In this document: positions 15,136 to 22,528 of the stretch, piece by piece | Layout: every line of letters begins with the position of its first letter | Position numbering within the stretch: the stretch's first letter is position 1 | From: a virus | DNA length: 42,516 nucleotides | IMG/VR virus record: IMGVR_UViG_3300021092_000079 | Location: 1 to 42,516 of that record | Strand: one strand, 5' to 3' | Position numbers and translations under genes: made by a program | The notes under the pieces: model-generated | The model's database searches: none | Told to the model about the DNA's origin: nothing | Seen by the model: the letters and a program-made list of their open reading frames with translations, nothing else

Positions 15136-16572
15136 ATGTGTGGTATTTTTATTAATGTAGACGGGGAAAGCTCAAGATTAAATTCTATTTCGCATAGGGG
15201 AATAGAATCAAATACTATCGAGAGAGAAGGTGTTTTCTTGTCCCATGTTAGGCTTCCTATTCAAACTCAAGAGGGGGATGGATGGAAACAACCCATTGAA
15301 ATCTCATCTGGGATTTTCTTATTGTATAATGGAGAAGTCTTCAACTATGACAGAACTGTCTTTGGATCCGATATAGAATATCTCTGTCAAACATTCGCCA
15401 CCTGGAAAGGAGGTTCGCTTCAAATGTTTTGCTCCATGTTTATTCCCAAAATCCAAACCTGGGACGGTTTTTGGTCCATAGCCATCTATGATTCCAAAAC
15501 CAAAGATATAATTTGTTTTACGGATCCACTTGGAAAAAAATGTTTATATACAAACGATGACGGGGAACTTTCCTCAGAAATTAAGGCTGTTAAACATTGG
15601 TTCAGCCCACACGACTCACATTTCATTTCTACTGTCCGAAAATTTGGATATGTTACTGATGATTCAACACCTCATCGAGATGTGAAAAGAATTTTACCCA
15701 ATACGATTTACCATTACAATTTGGAAGTTCCAAATTTCAAATCTACCTACCCAAATTATTATAGAAGTTTGAATTTTCCAATTCAAAATCTAACACCAGG
15801 AGATTATGAAGCTCATGTGGATTGGTTATGGACAAAACTTTTCGAATCTGTTCGTAATAGATTGATTTCTAAAAATTATCCTATTTCTCTTTTGGTTTCT
15901 GGAGGTTTAGATTCATCGATTATTGCTGGGATTTTGACACAGATGGCACCAGAAGTAAAATGGTTTTCCATAGAAAATGGGGAATCGAAATTTGTCAACA
16001 TTCTATCCGAATTTTATCAGAAACAAGTTAATTTTCTGGATTACAACATGGATGAGTCCAGATTAAAACAAATCTATCAAGAATGGAACGAAAGTCCCAT
16101 AGATCTTGGTTCGGTCATTCCCCAATTTTTTCTATTCGAAGCGGTTAAAAATCAAGGAGATTCTAGAATTGTATTAAGTGGAGATGGGGCGGACGAACTT
16201 TTTGGTGGATATTCTAGAATTAATGAGTATGATTCACAATTTTCTGATGTTTTCGATGAACTCAGATTTTATCATCTTCCTAGATTGGACAAGCTTTCTA
16301 TGGCACACACTTTAGAACTCAGAAATCCATTTTTACACCTAGACATTGTTCGTTTTGCCTTACATTTACCGAAAGAATGGAGAACAGATAAAAAAATTCT
16401 GAAGGATACTTTTGGCCCTTTACTCCCCCCTGAGATTGTAGATCGTCCAAAAGAGGCATTGAAAAATCCAAGAATTAAGGAAGACAAGTTGAAGTATCGT
16501 CAACAGGTTGTTGATCTTTTTTTAGAAACAGAACAAACTAAATCATTTTCTGAAGCTGAAGTAGATATATAG
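15136..16572 (+). CDS. Asparagine-synthetase-like glutamine amidotransferase
   Basis: Protein of 478 aa with both halves of class II (Ntn) AsnB enzymes. MCGIF gives nucleophile Cys2 after Met removal; HRG (20-22), YNGEVFNY and the DPLGKKCLY segment complete the glutaminase half. The synthetase half carries the ATP pyrophosphatase motif SGGLDSS (255-261) and LSGDGADELFGGYSR (347-361). All expected motifs are intact, so it should be active. It is shorter at the C-terminus than typical 550-630-aa AsnB proteins. Homologues in sugar clusters (for example WbpS-type) amidate sugar acids, which suits its neighbours. True asparagine synthesis is the alternative. Its last codons overlap the late-type box for the next gene. 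Confidence 0.9.
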   Translation: MCGIFINVDGESSRLNSISHRGIESNTIEREGVFLSHVRLPIQTQEGDGWKQPIEISSGIFLLYNGEVFNYDRTVFGSDIEYLCQTFATWKGGSLQMFCSMFIPKIQTWDGFWSIAIYDSKTKDIICFTDPLGKKCLYTNDDGELSSEIKAVKHWFSPHDSHFISTVRKFGYVTDDSTPHRDVKRILPNTIYHYNLEVPNFKSTYPNYYRSLNFPIQNLTPGDYEAHVDWLWTKLFESVRNRLISKNYPISLLVSGGLDSSIIAGILTQMAPEVKWFSIENGESKFVNILSEFYQKQVNFLDYNMDESRLKQIYQEWNESPIDLGSVIPQFFLFEAVKNQGDSRIVLSGDGADELFGGYSRINEYDSQFSDVFDELRFYHLPRLDKLSMAHTLELRNPFLHLDIVRFALHLPKEWRTDKKILKDTFGPLLPPEIVDRPKEALKNPRIKEDKLKYRQQVVDLFLETEQTKSFSEAEVDI

Positions 16573-16594
16573 AAAAAATTTACTCAGTAAAATG
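16544..16594 (+). promoter_or_regulatory. Late-type promoter enclosed by a start-codon-masking inverted repeat
   Basis: GATATATA at 16564-16571 overlaps the amidotransferase stop codon and ends 20 bases before the ATG at 16592. CATTTTCTGA (16544-16553) can pair with TCAGTAAAATG (16584-16594) with one bulged T, locking the AUG in the stem of read-through RNA. RNA started at the box lacks the left arm. Confidence 0.5.
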
Positions 16595-17326
16595 AAAAAT
16601 GTACAAAATTTCGATGAGTTTACTTCCTCTAAAGTTAATGAAAACTTTCTTGGAAATTTTTTCTCTGGTACAACGAATTTTATAGGAAACCTTTTCACTA
16701 AAGGATGGGGAGCAGTCACAGATGTTCTAAAGAACAAGGTAACAGCTTATCTTCTTCAATACCTTGGAATTGGGGAAAACACGATTTTTTCCCAATTAGT
16801 TCAGCAAATGGTAGAACAATTCGATGTTAAAGATTATTGGGCCATATTATTCAATGGAAAGGCAGATGCAAAGTACTTGGCACCAAAAGCGGCTAAGGCA
16901 ACACAAGAATTTTTGATCAAAGAAGGTTTAGATGGAATAGCGGAAAAATTGGGGGTAACCGACAAAAACGGGTATTTATTCAAAACTATATCTGAATATA
17001 TTCAAAACGAAACAACAACAGGAAATTTTTCGAAAACCCTGGAAAATTTCTATATGCAATTATTCGGATCGGCTCCAACGAACTCAGCACAAGATTTTGT
17101 TAGTAAATTAAGCCCTTCAGAAAAAAGTCAAATCAAAAATGAAGTTGTGACAAAGGCTAAATCTCAAGGTGTGGAAGTGAAAACAAGAGAGGAAGAAGAC
17201 AATATGGTAAATAATTTATTTTCAAATTTAGGTTCATTAAATCAATCCAATCAAGGACAAATTGCTACAACTTCTGGGGAAGATTTATTTGGTAAACTAT
17301 TAGGTCCTATGTTGCCCAAAAAATAA
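16592..17326 (+). CDS. Putative internal head protein with capsid-targeting N-terminus
   Basis: Protein of 244 aa starting MKNVQNFDEFTSSKVNENFL. NFDEFTSSKVNE (6-17) fits the shared tag, with the cut predicted after Glu17. The mature part begins with an amphipathic Phe/Gly-rich run (FLGNFFSGTTNFIGNLF), then helical segments and a Gln/Ser-rich tail. No domain was recognised. It has its own late-type promoter although it sits after the amidotransferase, so it belongs with the virion genes by regulation. A packaged protein is the best inference. Confidence 0.65.
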   Translation: MKNVQNFDEFTSSKVNENFLGNFFSGTTNFIGNLFTKGWGAVTDVLKNKVTAYLLQYLGIGENTIFSQLVQQMVEQFDVKDYWAILFNGKADAKYLAPKAAKATQEFLIKEGLDGIAEKLGVTDKNGYLFKTISEYIQNETTTGNFSKTLENFYMQLFGSAPTNSAQDFVSKLSPSEKSQIKNEVVTKAKSQGVEVKTREEEDNMVNNLFSNLGSLNQSNQGQIATTSGEDLFGKLLGPMLPKK

Positions 17327-17336
17327 AAAACAAAAC

Positions 17337-17672
17337 ATGAATATAAATGACGTCTCGAAAAGAGAAATTTTAGATTTCAAAGATTTTCTAGGAAAAGTAA
17401 TGGACAATACATTCAAACCTTTAGCTGCAGAAAATCAAAAAAATTCTTATGATAGAACAGGATTTCATAAGATCAAAAGAGAACCCGCTTATGATTTTGT
17501 TGGATATGCCGATGCTGTATTTTCTCCAAATAAAGCCGGTATTGGTTTGCCTGGTTACAACGCCGGTAAAGACAGACAGTACATTAATGCAATTGGTGGA
17601 CCTGGATTAGCTCCTACCAACGAATCGGAAGTCATAGATTATAGTAAAATTAAAAGGTTGAAGGATTTCTAA
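17337..17672 (+). CDS. Small protein of unknown function, probably virion-associated
   Basis: Protein of 111 aa, starting 10 bases after the preceding stop in an A-rich leader and followed by a terminator, so it ends a two-gene late unit. Residues 11-18 (ILDFKDFL) recall the targeting motif, but no Glu-terminated cleavage site follows. The C-terminal half is Gly/Tyr/Asn-rich (VGYADAVFSPNKAG, NAIGGPGLAP) and probably extended. No family was recognised. Confidence 0.65.
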   Translation: MNINDVSKREILDFKDFLGKVMDNTFKPLAAENQKNSYDRTGFHKIKREPAYDFVGYADAVFSPNKAGIGLPGYNAGKDRQYINAIGGPGLAPTNESEVIDYSKIKRLKDF

Positions 17673-17693
17673 AAATACAAATTCAAGGTTCAA

Positions 17694-17723
17694 GGACGGG
17701 TTTGAAACTCGTCCTTTTTTTTT
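17694..17723 (+). terminator. Rho-independent terminator
   Basis: GGACGGGTT (17694-17702) pairs with AACTCGTCC (17706-17714), including one G-T pair, around a 3-base loop and is followed by nine T residues. It lies 22 bases after the stop of the 111-aa gene and just before the next late-type box. Confidence 0.88.
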
Positions 17724-17731
17724 GATATAAG
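17724..17731 (+). promoter_or_regulatory. Variant late-type promoter box GATATAAG
   Basis: The box directly follows the terminator T tract and ends 16 bases before the ATG at 17748, matching the spacing of the GATATATA boxes elsewhere. Confidence 0.4.
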
Positions 17732-17747
17732 AATCAAATTTTATTTC

Positions 17748-18419
17748 ATGTCTAAAATTCGATTGGTTCACATATTGACCGAAACAGATACGCCAAGGGA
17801 ACAAGCATCCATTGCTTCTTTATCCCCCCTTTCAAATTTTGGATTAGAATATGTACAACAAATAAACCAAAGATACGTTGGTGACGACTGGAAATCAACT
17901 AAGGCTTTGTGTCAAAATGAATTTACAAATCATGGACCTGGACATTATGGAGCTTTCCAATCTTTTAAAAAGGCTATGCTGGAAAATTTCAACGACGATC
18001 TAGATGCCTTAATTCTTTGCGAATGTGATTGTGTTCTAGAGGTAACCCCGGAGGATTTCATGAAAACAGTATCAAGGGCTATTGGATTTTGTAACAAACA
18101 CGAGATACGTTATTTTTCCCTAGGATCTAGGTTCGTTAACGGAATTTTACAGTCCCCAGTTTCAGAAGTAGATTCAGATTTTACAGAATTTTATATCACA
18201 CCAAAAATTATTTTGGCACATTGTGTTATCTTACCCCGCTGTGGTAGAGAATTTTATTTGGATCGTTTAGGCGAAAACAATTGGGATTCTCCTGATCTTT
18301 GGTTCAATGAAATCAATTGGTTACATGGTAACTTTAGATTCGGTATCTCCTTTGAGAGATCTGCTTTTCAACACGAGGGACATTCTTTGATTGATAATTG
18401 TTGGAAAGATTCACAATAA
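17748..18419 (+). CDS. Glycosyltransferase-like protein (GT-A type)
   Basis: Protein of 223 aa. The layout is that of LPS-type family 25-like glycosyltransferases: an early strand with IRLVHILT, then HYGAFQSFKKAM in the place of the usual G-x-x-x-S-H block, then LILCECDCVLEV (88-99) with an acidic D-x-D-like turn. RFGISFERSAFQHEG gives a late acceptor-side segment. It stands alone between a terminator with its own late-type box and a convergent minus-strand gene, which it overlaps by nine bases. Late expression could fit glycosylation of virion proteins or of the host surface. Its donor and acceptor cannot be told from sequence. Confidence 0.6.
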   Translation: MSKIRLVHILTETDTPREQASIASLSPLSNFGLEYVQQINQRYVGDDWKSTKALCQNEFTNHGPGHYGAFQSFKKAMLENFNDDLDALILCECDCVLEVTPEDFMKTVSRAIGFCNKHEIRYFSLGSRFVNGILQSPVSEVDSDFTEFYITPKIILAHCVILPRCGREFYLDRLGENNWDSPDLWFNEINWLHGNFRFGISFERSAFQHEGHSLIDNCWKDSQ

Positions 18420-19118
18420 AGCAAGTTGGTTTTCCAGATCTTTGATAAAAAGTTCTTTGGCAATTTTCAAAATGTTAGATTCCTCGTTGAAATCCTCGTG
18501 AATTTCAATCACGGTGACTTTTGGAGTTATATATTGAACTCCTACGTTAACCAAAATTTCATTTACTAGATAATCATAAGATATTGAAAAAAAATTGTTG
18601 TAAATTCTAACCCTTTTCATCATAATTCCAAAAGAAGAGGCATTAGAATATCTCGACCACCAGTATGAATAAATTTCATCGGTGGCAAGATTTCTAACCA
18701 ATAAAATCCCATAATCTGATTTTTTATCTGGCGTTAGATTGTAGACTGAAATTCTTTTTTCCAATTTCTTCCAAATACTCGTTCCTAAATCGGCATACTT
18801 GTACAAACAATCCAAAGACAAATCAACTATTGACCGAAGTTCTTCTTTTTGCTCTTCTGTAAATTTTGATTTTATAAATTTTTCGAAAATTTGAATTTCT
18901 TCTTGGTCCATTTTTTGGATATCCAATTTTTCGTTTGCCAAAATTTTTTCTGAAAATTTCAAACCCTTGATGGAAGAAAAAATTTGTTGGATTGGATGAT
19001 AGATATTGTCCCTTCGAATTTCTTCATTTACTTCTTGTAGAAAGTCTAACAAAATGTACTGTTTGTGTTCGGTATCTATGGGTGACTGTAGAAACCAGGT
19101 GGACTCGAGATTTTTCAT
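18411..19118 (-). CDS. Unknown protein, the only minus-strand gene
   Basis: Protein of 235 aa, acidic to neutral with mixed helix and strand segments and no recognised motif. The + strand is not open across this stretch and the minus frame is open throughout with codon use like the neighbours, so it is a real gene. It converges on and overlaps the glycosyltransferase-like gene by nine bases. Its upstream region (19119-19219) is shared with the divergent 144-aa gene and holds a minus-strand AATATATA at 19157-19150, 31 bases from its ATG. Opposite orientation hints at different timing or late insertion. Confidence 0.75.
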   Translation of the reverse strand: MKNLESTWFLQSPIDTEHKQYILLDFLQEVNEEIRRDNIYHPIQQIFSSIKGLKFSEKILANEKLDIQKMDQEEIQIFEKFIKSKFTEEQKEELRSIVDLSLDCLYKYADLGTSIWKKLEKRISVYNLTPDKKSDYGILLVRNLATDEIYSYWWSRYSNASSFGIMMKRVRIYNNFFSISYDYLVNEILVNVGVQYITPKVTVIEIHEDFNEESNILKIAKELFIKDLENQLALL

Positions 19119-19192
19119 GGCCGTTGGTTTAAATTTTTGAAATTCATCATATATATTCTTGGGTCGGCCCTAAAAAGGAAAATAGAGTTGAC

Positions 19193-19200
19193 GATATATA
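19193..19200 (+). promoter_or_regulatory. Late-type promoter box GATATATA in a divergent intergenic region
   Basis: The octamer ends 19 bases before the ATG at 19220. The same 101-base gap holds an AT-rich box for the minus-strand gene. Confidence 0.5.
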
Positions 19201-19219
19201 AACAAAGTAATTGTCATAC

Positions 19220-19654
19220 ATGAGGATTCAAGATTTTAGTTCGTATTCGGTTCAAAAGAAAAAAAGGTTCACTTCGGAGCACACTTTCACGGCATCTTTG
19301 GATTATGTGGATGTCAAATTGACAAACCGCCCCCCTGAATTATCCGATGTAGATGATTTAAAATGTGATATTGAATATGAAATTTCTATTGAAAGACAAA
19401 AACGAGGAGTTCAGGATATATCATTCAAAATTAACCAAATTGAGTTAGAAGTGAAAGTTGACGACCATCCAGATGATCCGAAAGAATTTGAATTTGAAAT
19501 TGTTCCAGGAGAAAATATCGATTCTAATCTGGTCATCATTCGGAAAGGGGAATCCCTAATTCCAACCGATCCAACCTTCTTACATATAGATATGAAAAAA
19601 TCTGCCAAGGTAGCAGATTTCCAAGTCACAGTTTTGTTCGGAAAAAATGAATAA
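19220..19654 (+). CDS. Unknown beta-rich protein, possibly virion-associated
   Basis: Protein of 144 aa. The frame runs back to a TTG at 19211, but the ATG at 19220 has the standard distance from the late-type box and gives MRIQDFSSYSVQKKKRF, a tag-like start resembling that of the 193-aa core protein. The body alternates charged and hydrophobic residues in probable beta strands (FEFEIVPGEN, NLVIIRKGE, FQVTVLFGKNE), as in small immunoglobulin-like or decoration domains. No cleavage tripeptide is visible. It overlaps the next gene by eight bases. Confidence 0.65.
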   Translation: MRIQDFSSYSVQKKKRFTSEHTFTASLDYVDVKLTNRPPELSDVDDLKCDIEYEISIERQKRGVQDISFKINQIELEVKVDDHPDDPKEFEFEIVPGENIDSNLVIIRKGESLIPTDPTFLHIDMKKSAKVADFQVTVLFGKNE

Positions 19655-20537
19655 TTTAGTTCCCAATTTCGAAAATTTCTTTTCTTTGAATGAGTCTAAA
19701 TTTTCCAGCAAAAAAAATTTAGGAATCATAGGACCTTTGGCGAATTGGTCTCTCAAAATTCAGGTTTATCCTGAACCCAATCAGGGTATGATTGGCTATG
19801 CCTTGGATGAAAATTGGATTGAACTGAAACACCAGGACAAGAAGGTGAGATTTCCTAAATCTTGTTGTGAAATGAAGTCCAGCCCAAAATCTGCTATTAT
19901 TCACATAAGGCCTTACACCAAGTGGTTCTCGAAATTGAAGAATAGAGAAGAGATGGATGATTTCATCGAGAATTTTGTAGAATCTCACGCGGTTAAAAAA
20001 GAAAGTGGTCTAGAAGGAATAGCAGAAAACACCCAAATCATTTTGGACTTATTTGGCATACATTCACAAGTAGAAAATACCGAAAGTAGATTTCCCGGTC
20101 TGTATGAAATGAAATTGGACAACGGGATGGAGATTGAGATGGAAAAAAATGAAGAATCTGAGCTTTTTTCACAAATGAAAATTTACAAATCCCGTGATGA
20201 AAAATTCCCAGACGTGAGGATAAAAAGAAAGAACGATGAATTTGTGATGGAATTCAGGGGTAGATCTGGTAAATTTGTGCAGTCGGAAGAATCTTTAGTT
20301 AATCTTTTTGAAAATAAAATTTGCACATATCTAACTAAATGTGTTTTGGAGATGGACTGTTCTGAAGAAGAATCACATTTGATCGGAAAGTTAAAAGAAG
20401 CTTTGTCCGAAAAAGTGGATCTCAAAAATTCAGACAGAATAGAAAAGAAGAAAAAAACAATAGAAAATTTGAGGGGGGTCCTGAGTAATTCCATAGAAAA
20501 TTCACTTCTCGAAGATATTTTACAGAAGGAAGATTAG
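19647..20537 (+). CDS. Putative packaged protein with capsid-targeting N-terminus
   Basis: Protein of 296 aa starting MNNLVPNFENFFSLNESKF. NFENFFSLNE (7-16) is one of the clearest matches to the shared tag, with the cut predicted after Glu16. The mature chain is mixed at first (WSLKIQVYPEPNQGMIGYAL), then Glu/Lys-rich and helical. No enzyme motif was recognised. Translational coupling to the 144-aa gene is likely because the starts overlap. A 101-base gap follows, carrying only a weak AGGAAC/GTTCCT inverted repeat. Confidence 0.7.
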   Translation: MNNLVPNFENFFSLNESKFSSKKNLGIIGPLANWSLKIQVYPEPNQGMIGYALDENWIELKHQDKKVRFPKSCCEMKSSPKSAIIHIRPYTKWFSKLKNREEMDDFIENFVESHAVKKESGLEGIAENTQIILDLFGIHSQVENTESRFPGLYEMKLDNGMEIEMEKNEESELFSQMKIYKSRDEKFPDVRIKRKNDEFVMEFRGRSGKFVQSEESLVNLFENKICTYLTKCVLEMDCSEEESHLIGKLKEALSEKVDLKNSDRIEKKKKTIENLRGVLSNSIENSLLEDILQKED

Positions 20538-20638
20538 TTTGTAGAAGGAACTTTATTTGTGTTCCTCATATAAACAGGAATCAAGTTGTTAATCGTTTTG
20601 TGTTTATTATTTTAATTCTGATCTTAAATTAATTGGAC

Positions 20639-21283
20639 ATGGGATGGCTACAACGTTTATTCAGTAAATCGAAAAAAATGAATTGGAAAGATAAAAGTCT
20701 GGAGGAAATACAAAATTTCTTTCAAAGTAAGGATTTTCAGTGGCTCAAGGGAGACCAGATGGGCAACATCGAAAAATTCAAATCCATAGAAAAAGATGAT
20801 TCAACTGGTTTAATTTTCATATCTTTCAAGTCAGGGGGAAGAATGAATGTGGAATTGGTTCAAGAATATATGGACGTTTTCCCTTCACAAAATATAGATT
20901 TCAGTGCTGTTGCTACGTCCAATCCGCAGCCTTCTCCCCAATCCAAACCGGATAGTTCAACTCAGACCATTAAGAAAAGTAACTCAGTTTCATCCGTACA
21001 ACTTTCTGAATCTCCGATATATAGTTTGTTGAAGAAACAAAAAACAAATTGGGTTAACGTGAACATCACCTTAAAATTGAATCTTCCTTCCAAAAATTTG
21101 TATGGGGTTCTTACCACTTCTTTCGAGGAAGCTGATCGTGAGATTGTTAACTTCGTGACAGAAGGAATAGATATAGATGATATAAAATCAGCATTGGGTG
21201 ATTCTATTTTGTCCTATTACGACAAGAAAAAAAATTTAGTTTCTTCCGATAAATCTTTAGACCAAGTAGAAGATGGACAGTAA
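20639..21283 (+). CDS. Unknown protein
   Basis: Protein of 214 aa. The frame opens at a TTG (20633), but the ATG six bases later is the better start (MGWLQRLFSKSKK). The first 95 residues are a basic then mixed domain, followed by a Ser/Pro/Gln linker (about 98-125) and a C-terminal domain (about 130-195). It overlaps the Nudix gene by 11 bases, suggesting a shared unit. A CATATAAA sequence at 20567-20574 is too far from the start (about 65 bases) to fit the late-box pattern. No family was recognised. Confidence 0.65.
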   Translation: MGWLQRLFSKSKKMNWKDKSLEEIQNFFQSKDFQWLKGDQMGNIEKFKSIEKDDSTGLIFISFKSGGRMNVELVQEYMDVFPSQNIDFSAVATSNPQPSPQSKPDSSTQTIKKSNSVSSVQLSESPIYSLLKKQKTNWVNVNITLKLNLPSKNLYGVLTTSFEEADREIVNFVTEGIDIDDIKSALGDSILSYYDKKKNLVSSDKSLDQVEDGQ

Positions 21284-21848
21284 TATTCTTTTTGAAAATA
21301 ATCTTTTCCGTGTTGAAGAAAGAAACGGATCGACCGGAATGATTCCCCTTTTCACCAATGTGGTGATTATGCCATTCATCTCTGATGAACAGGGATTGCC
21401 TTTATCTATAGGAGTTTTAAAAGAGCCAAACCCTTTCAGAGAAGGTGGTATGTCTATTTCCCTAATATCGGGAACTTCTGAAGAGGAAGATCCAGATTTA
21501 CTTGCTACAGCCAAGAGAGAACTAAAAGAAGAAAGTGGATATGACGTACAAGACAATAAAAAGTGGTTCTATTTGGGATCGGTCACCTCTTCTAAATTTG
21601 TAGACCACGAACAACCGTGTTTTGCAGTGGATGTTACGGATGTTCCTAAAGGTGATCCAGATCCAGATGAAACAGAAAAAGAAAATGGAATGGAGTTCAA
21701 ATTTATTTCTGCCAACGACGTGGTAAAACACAAAGATATTTTTATCCCGGGCCTTTTTCTGAAGCTTTTCAAGTTCGTACTGGGATTCGATGTTCAGAAC
21801 AAACCAGATGGACTAGAAAAAAGTAAAGGTTTTAAATTTTCAATTTAA
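21273..21848 (+). CDS. Nudix hydrolase
   Basis: Protein of 191 aa. The Nudix box is at about residues 67-89, beginning GTSEEEDPD and ending in RELKEESG. The REL-x-EE-x-G metal-binding core is intact, but one extra residue lies between the first Gly and the Arg compared with the usual spacing. Such enzymes hydrolyse nucleoside diphosphates linked to another group (ADP-ribose, sugar nucleotides, NADH, capped RNA); the substrate is unclear. With two glycosyltransferase-like genes nearby, a sugar nucleotide is possible; T4 itself encodes NudE. The start overlaps the preceding gene by 11 bases. Confidence 0.85.
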   Translation: MDSNILFENNLFRVEERNGSTGMIPLFTNVVIMPFISDEQGLPLSIGVLKEPNPFREGGMSISLISGTSEEEDPDLLATAKRELKEESGYDVQDNKKWFYLGSVTSSKFVDHEQPCFAVDVTDVPKGDPDPDETEKENGMEFKFISANDVVKHKDIFIPGLFLKLFKFVLGFDVQNKPDGLEKSKGFKFSI

Positions 21849-21853
21849 ATTAT

Positions 21854-22177
21854 ATGAGTCAAGCTAGAAAAGCAAGAAGAGAACTTGCAAAATCTTTGGG
21901 TTATTTGAAAAAGGATGAATCAATGCAATCTTTCATGGAAAGGGTGAAAAGATCACACGAGATGGGAAAACATTTTCATACTCTTCATCTTCAAAATGTC
22001 ATGAATCAACAATTAGAAGCAGAAAAAATTAAAAGTGAGAAAGAATTAGAAAATTTCATAAAAGAAAAAAACCAAACCGAAGAAAATTTTGGAATCAATT
22101 TAAAAACTAATGAATTTTTGAATGAACTAAAACCCCAAGAATCGTCATACGATGACATTCTAGACAATCCAAAATAG
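21854..22177 (+). CDS. Small charged helical protein of unknown function
   Basis: Protein of 107 aa, starting five bases after the Nudix stop. It is rich in Lys, Glu and Gln and almost wholly helical, with a basic first third (SQARKARRELAKSLGYLKK) and an acidic end. No motif was recognised. The next gene starts one base after its stop, so these form a tightly packed set before the tail genes. Confidence 0.65.
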   Translation: MSQARKARRELAKSLGYLKKDESMQSFMERVKRSHEMGKHFHTLHLQNVMNQQLEAEKIKSEKELENFIKEKNQTEENFGINLKTNEFLNELKPQESSYDDILDNPK

Positions 22178-22178
22178 C

Positions 22179-22511
22179 ATGATTGTTTGTTTGGCAGAGA
22201 TTAAGATTTTTCTAGCTAAATGTTCGGCTAAAGAGGCCAAAAAAAAATTTGATGGGGGAATTGACCTTCCCATCATAGATATTGGTAAGATTATACGGGA
22301 TTTAGGTTATGACAATTTAAATCTCAGCAAAGAATCGGAATTTATAATCAATTATACCATTCAAAGAAAAATAGACCAGGGGATATATAATACAAAGAAC
22401 AACACCATAATGATCGTAAACAAAAATCTCTCAAATGATTTTATTTCGAATTTGAATTCTTTTTTATTAGAATATGAAAATGAATTTGAATTTTCGATCG
22501 AGATGTTGTAA
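22179..22511 (+). CDS. Small protein of unknown function
   Basis: Protein of 110 aa starting MIVCLAEIKIFLAK. The first third is basic and hydrophobic and the rest is Asn/Ile/Lys-rich with alternating strands. It is not a convincing membrane protein and no family was recognised. It sits 17 bases before the first large tail gene. Confidence 0.6.
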   Translation: MIVCLAEIKIFLAKCSAKEAKKKFDGGIDLPIIDIGKIIRDLGYDNLNLSKESEFIINYTIQRKIDQGIYNTKNNTIMIVNKNLSNDFISNLNSFLLEYENEFEFSIEML

Positions 22512-22528
22512 AAATTTGTATAAATTGA

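Noticed and set aside
20541-20574. AGGAAC/GTTCCT inverted repeat and CATATAAA in the 101-base gap
   Set aside because: The stem is only six pairs without a T tract, and the box is about 65 bases from the next start, unlike the other late-type sites.
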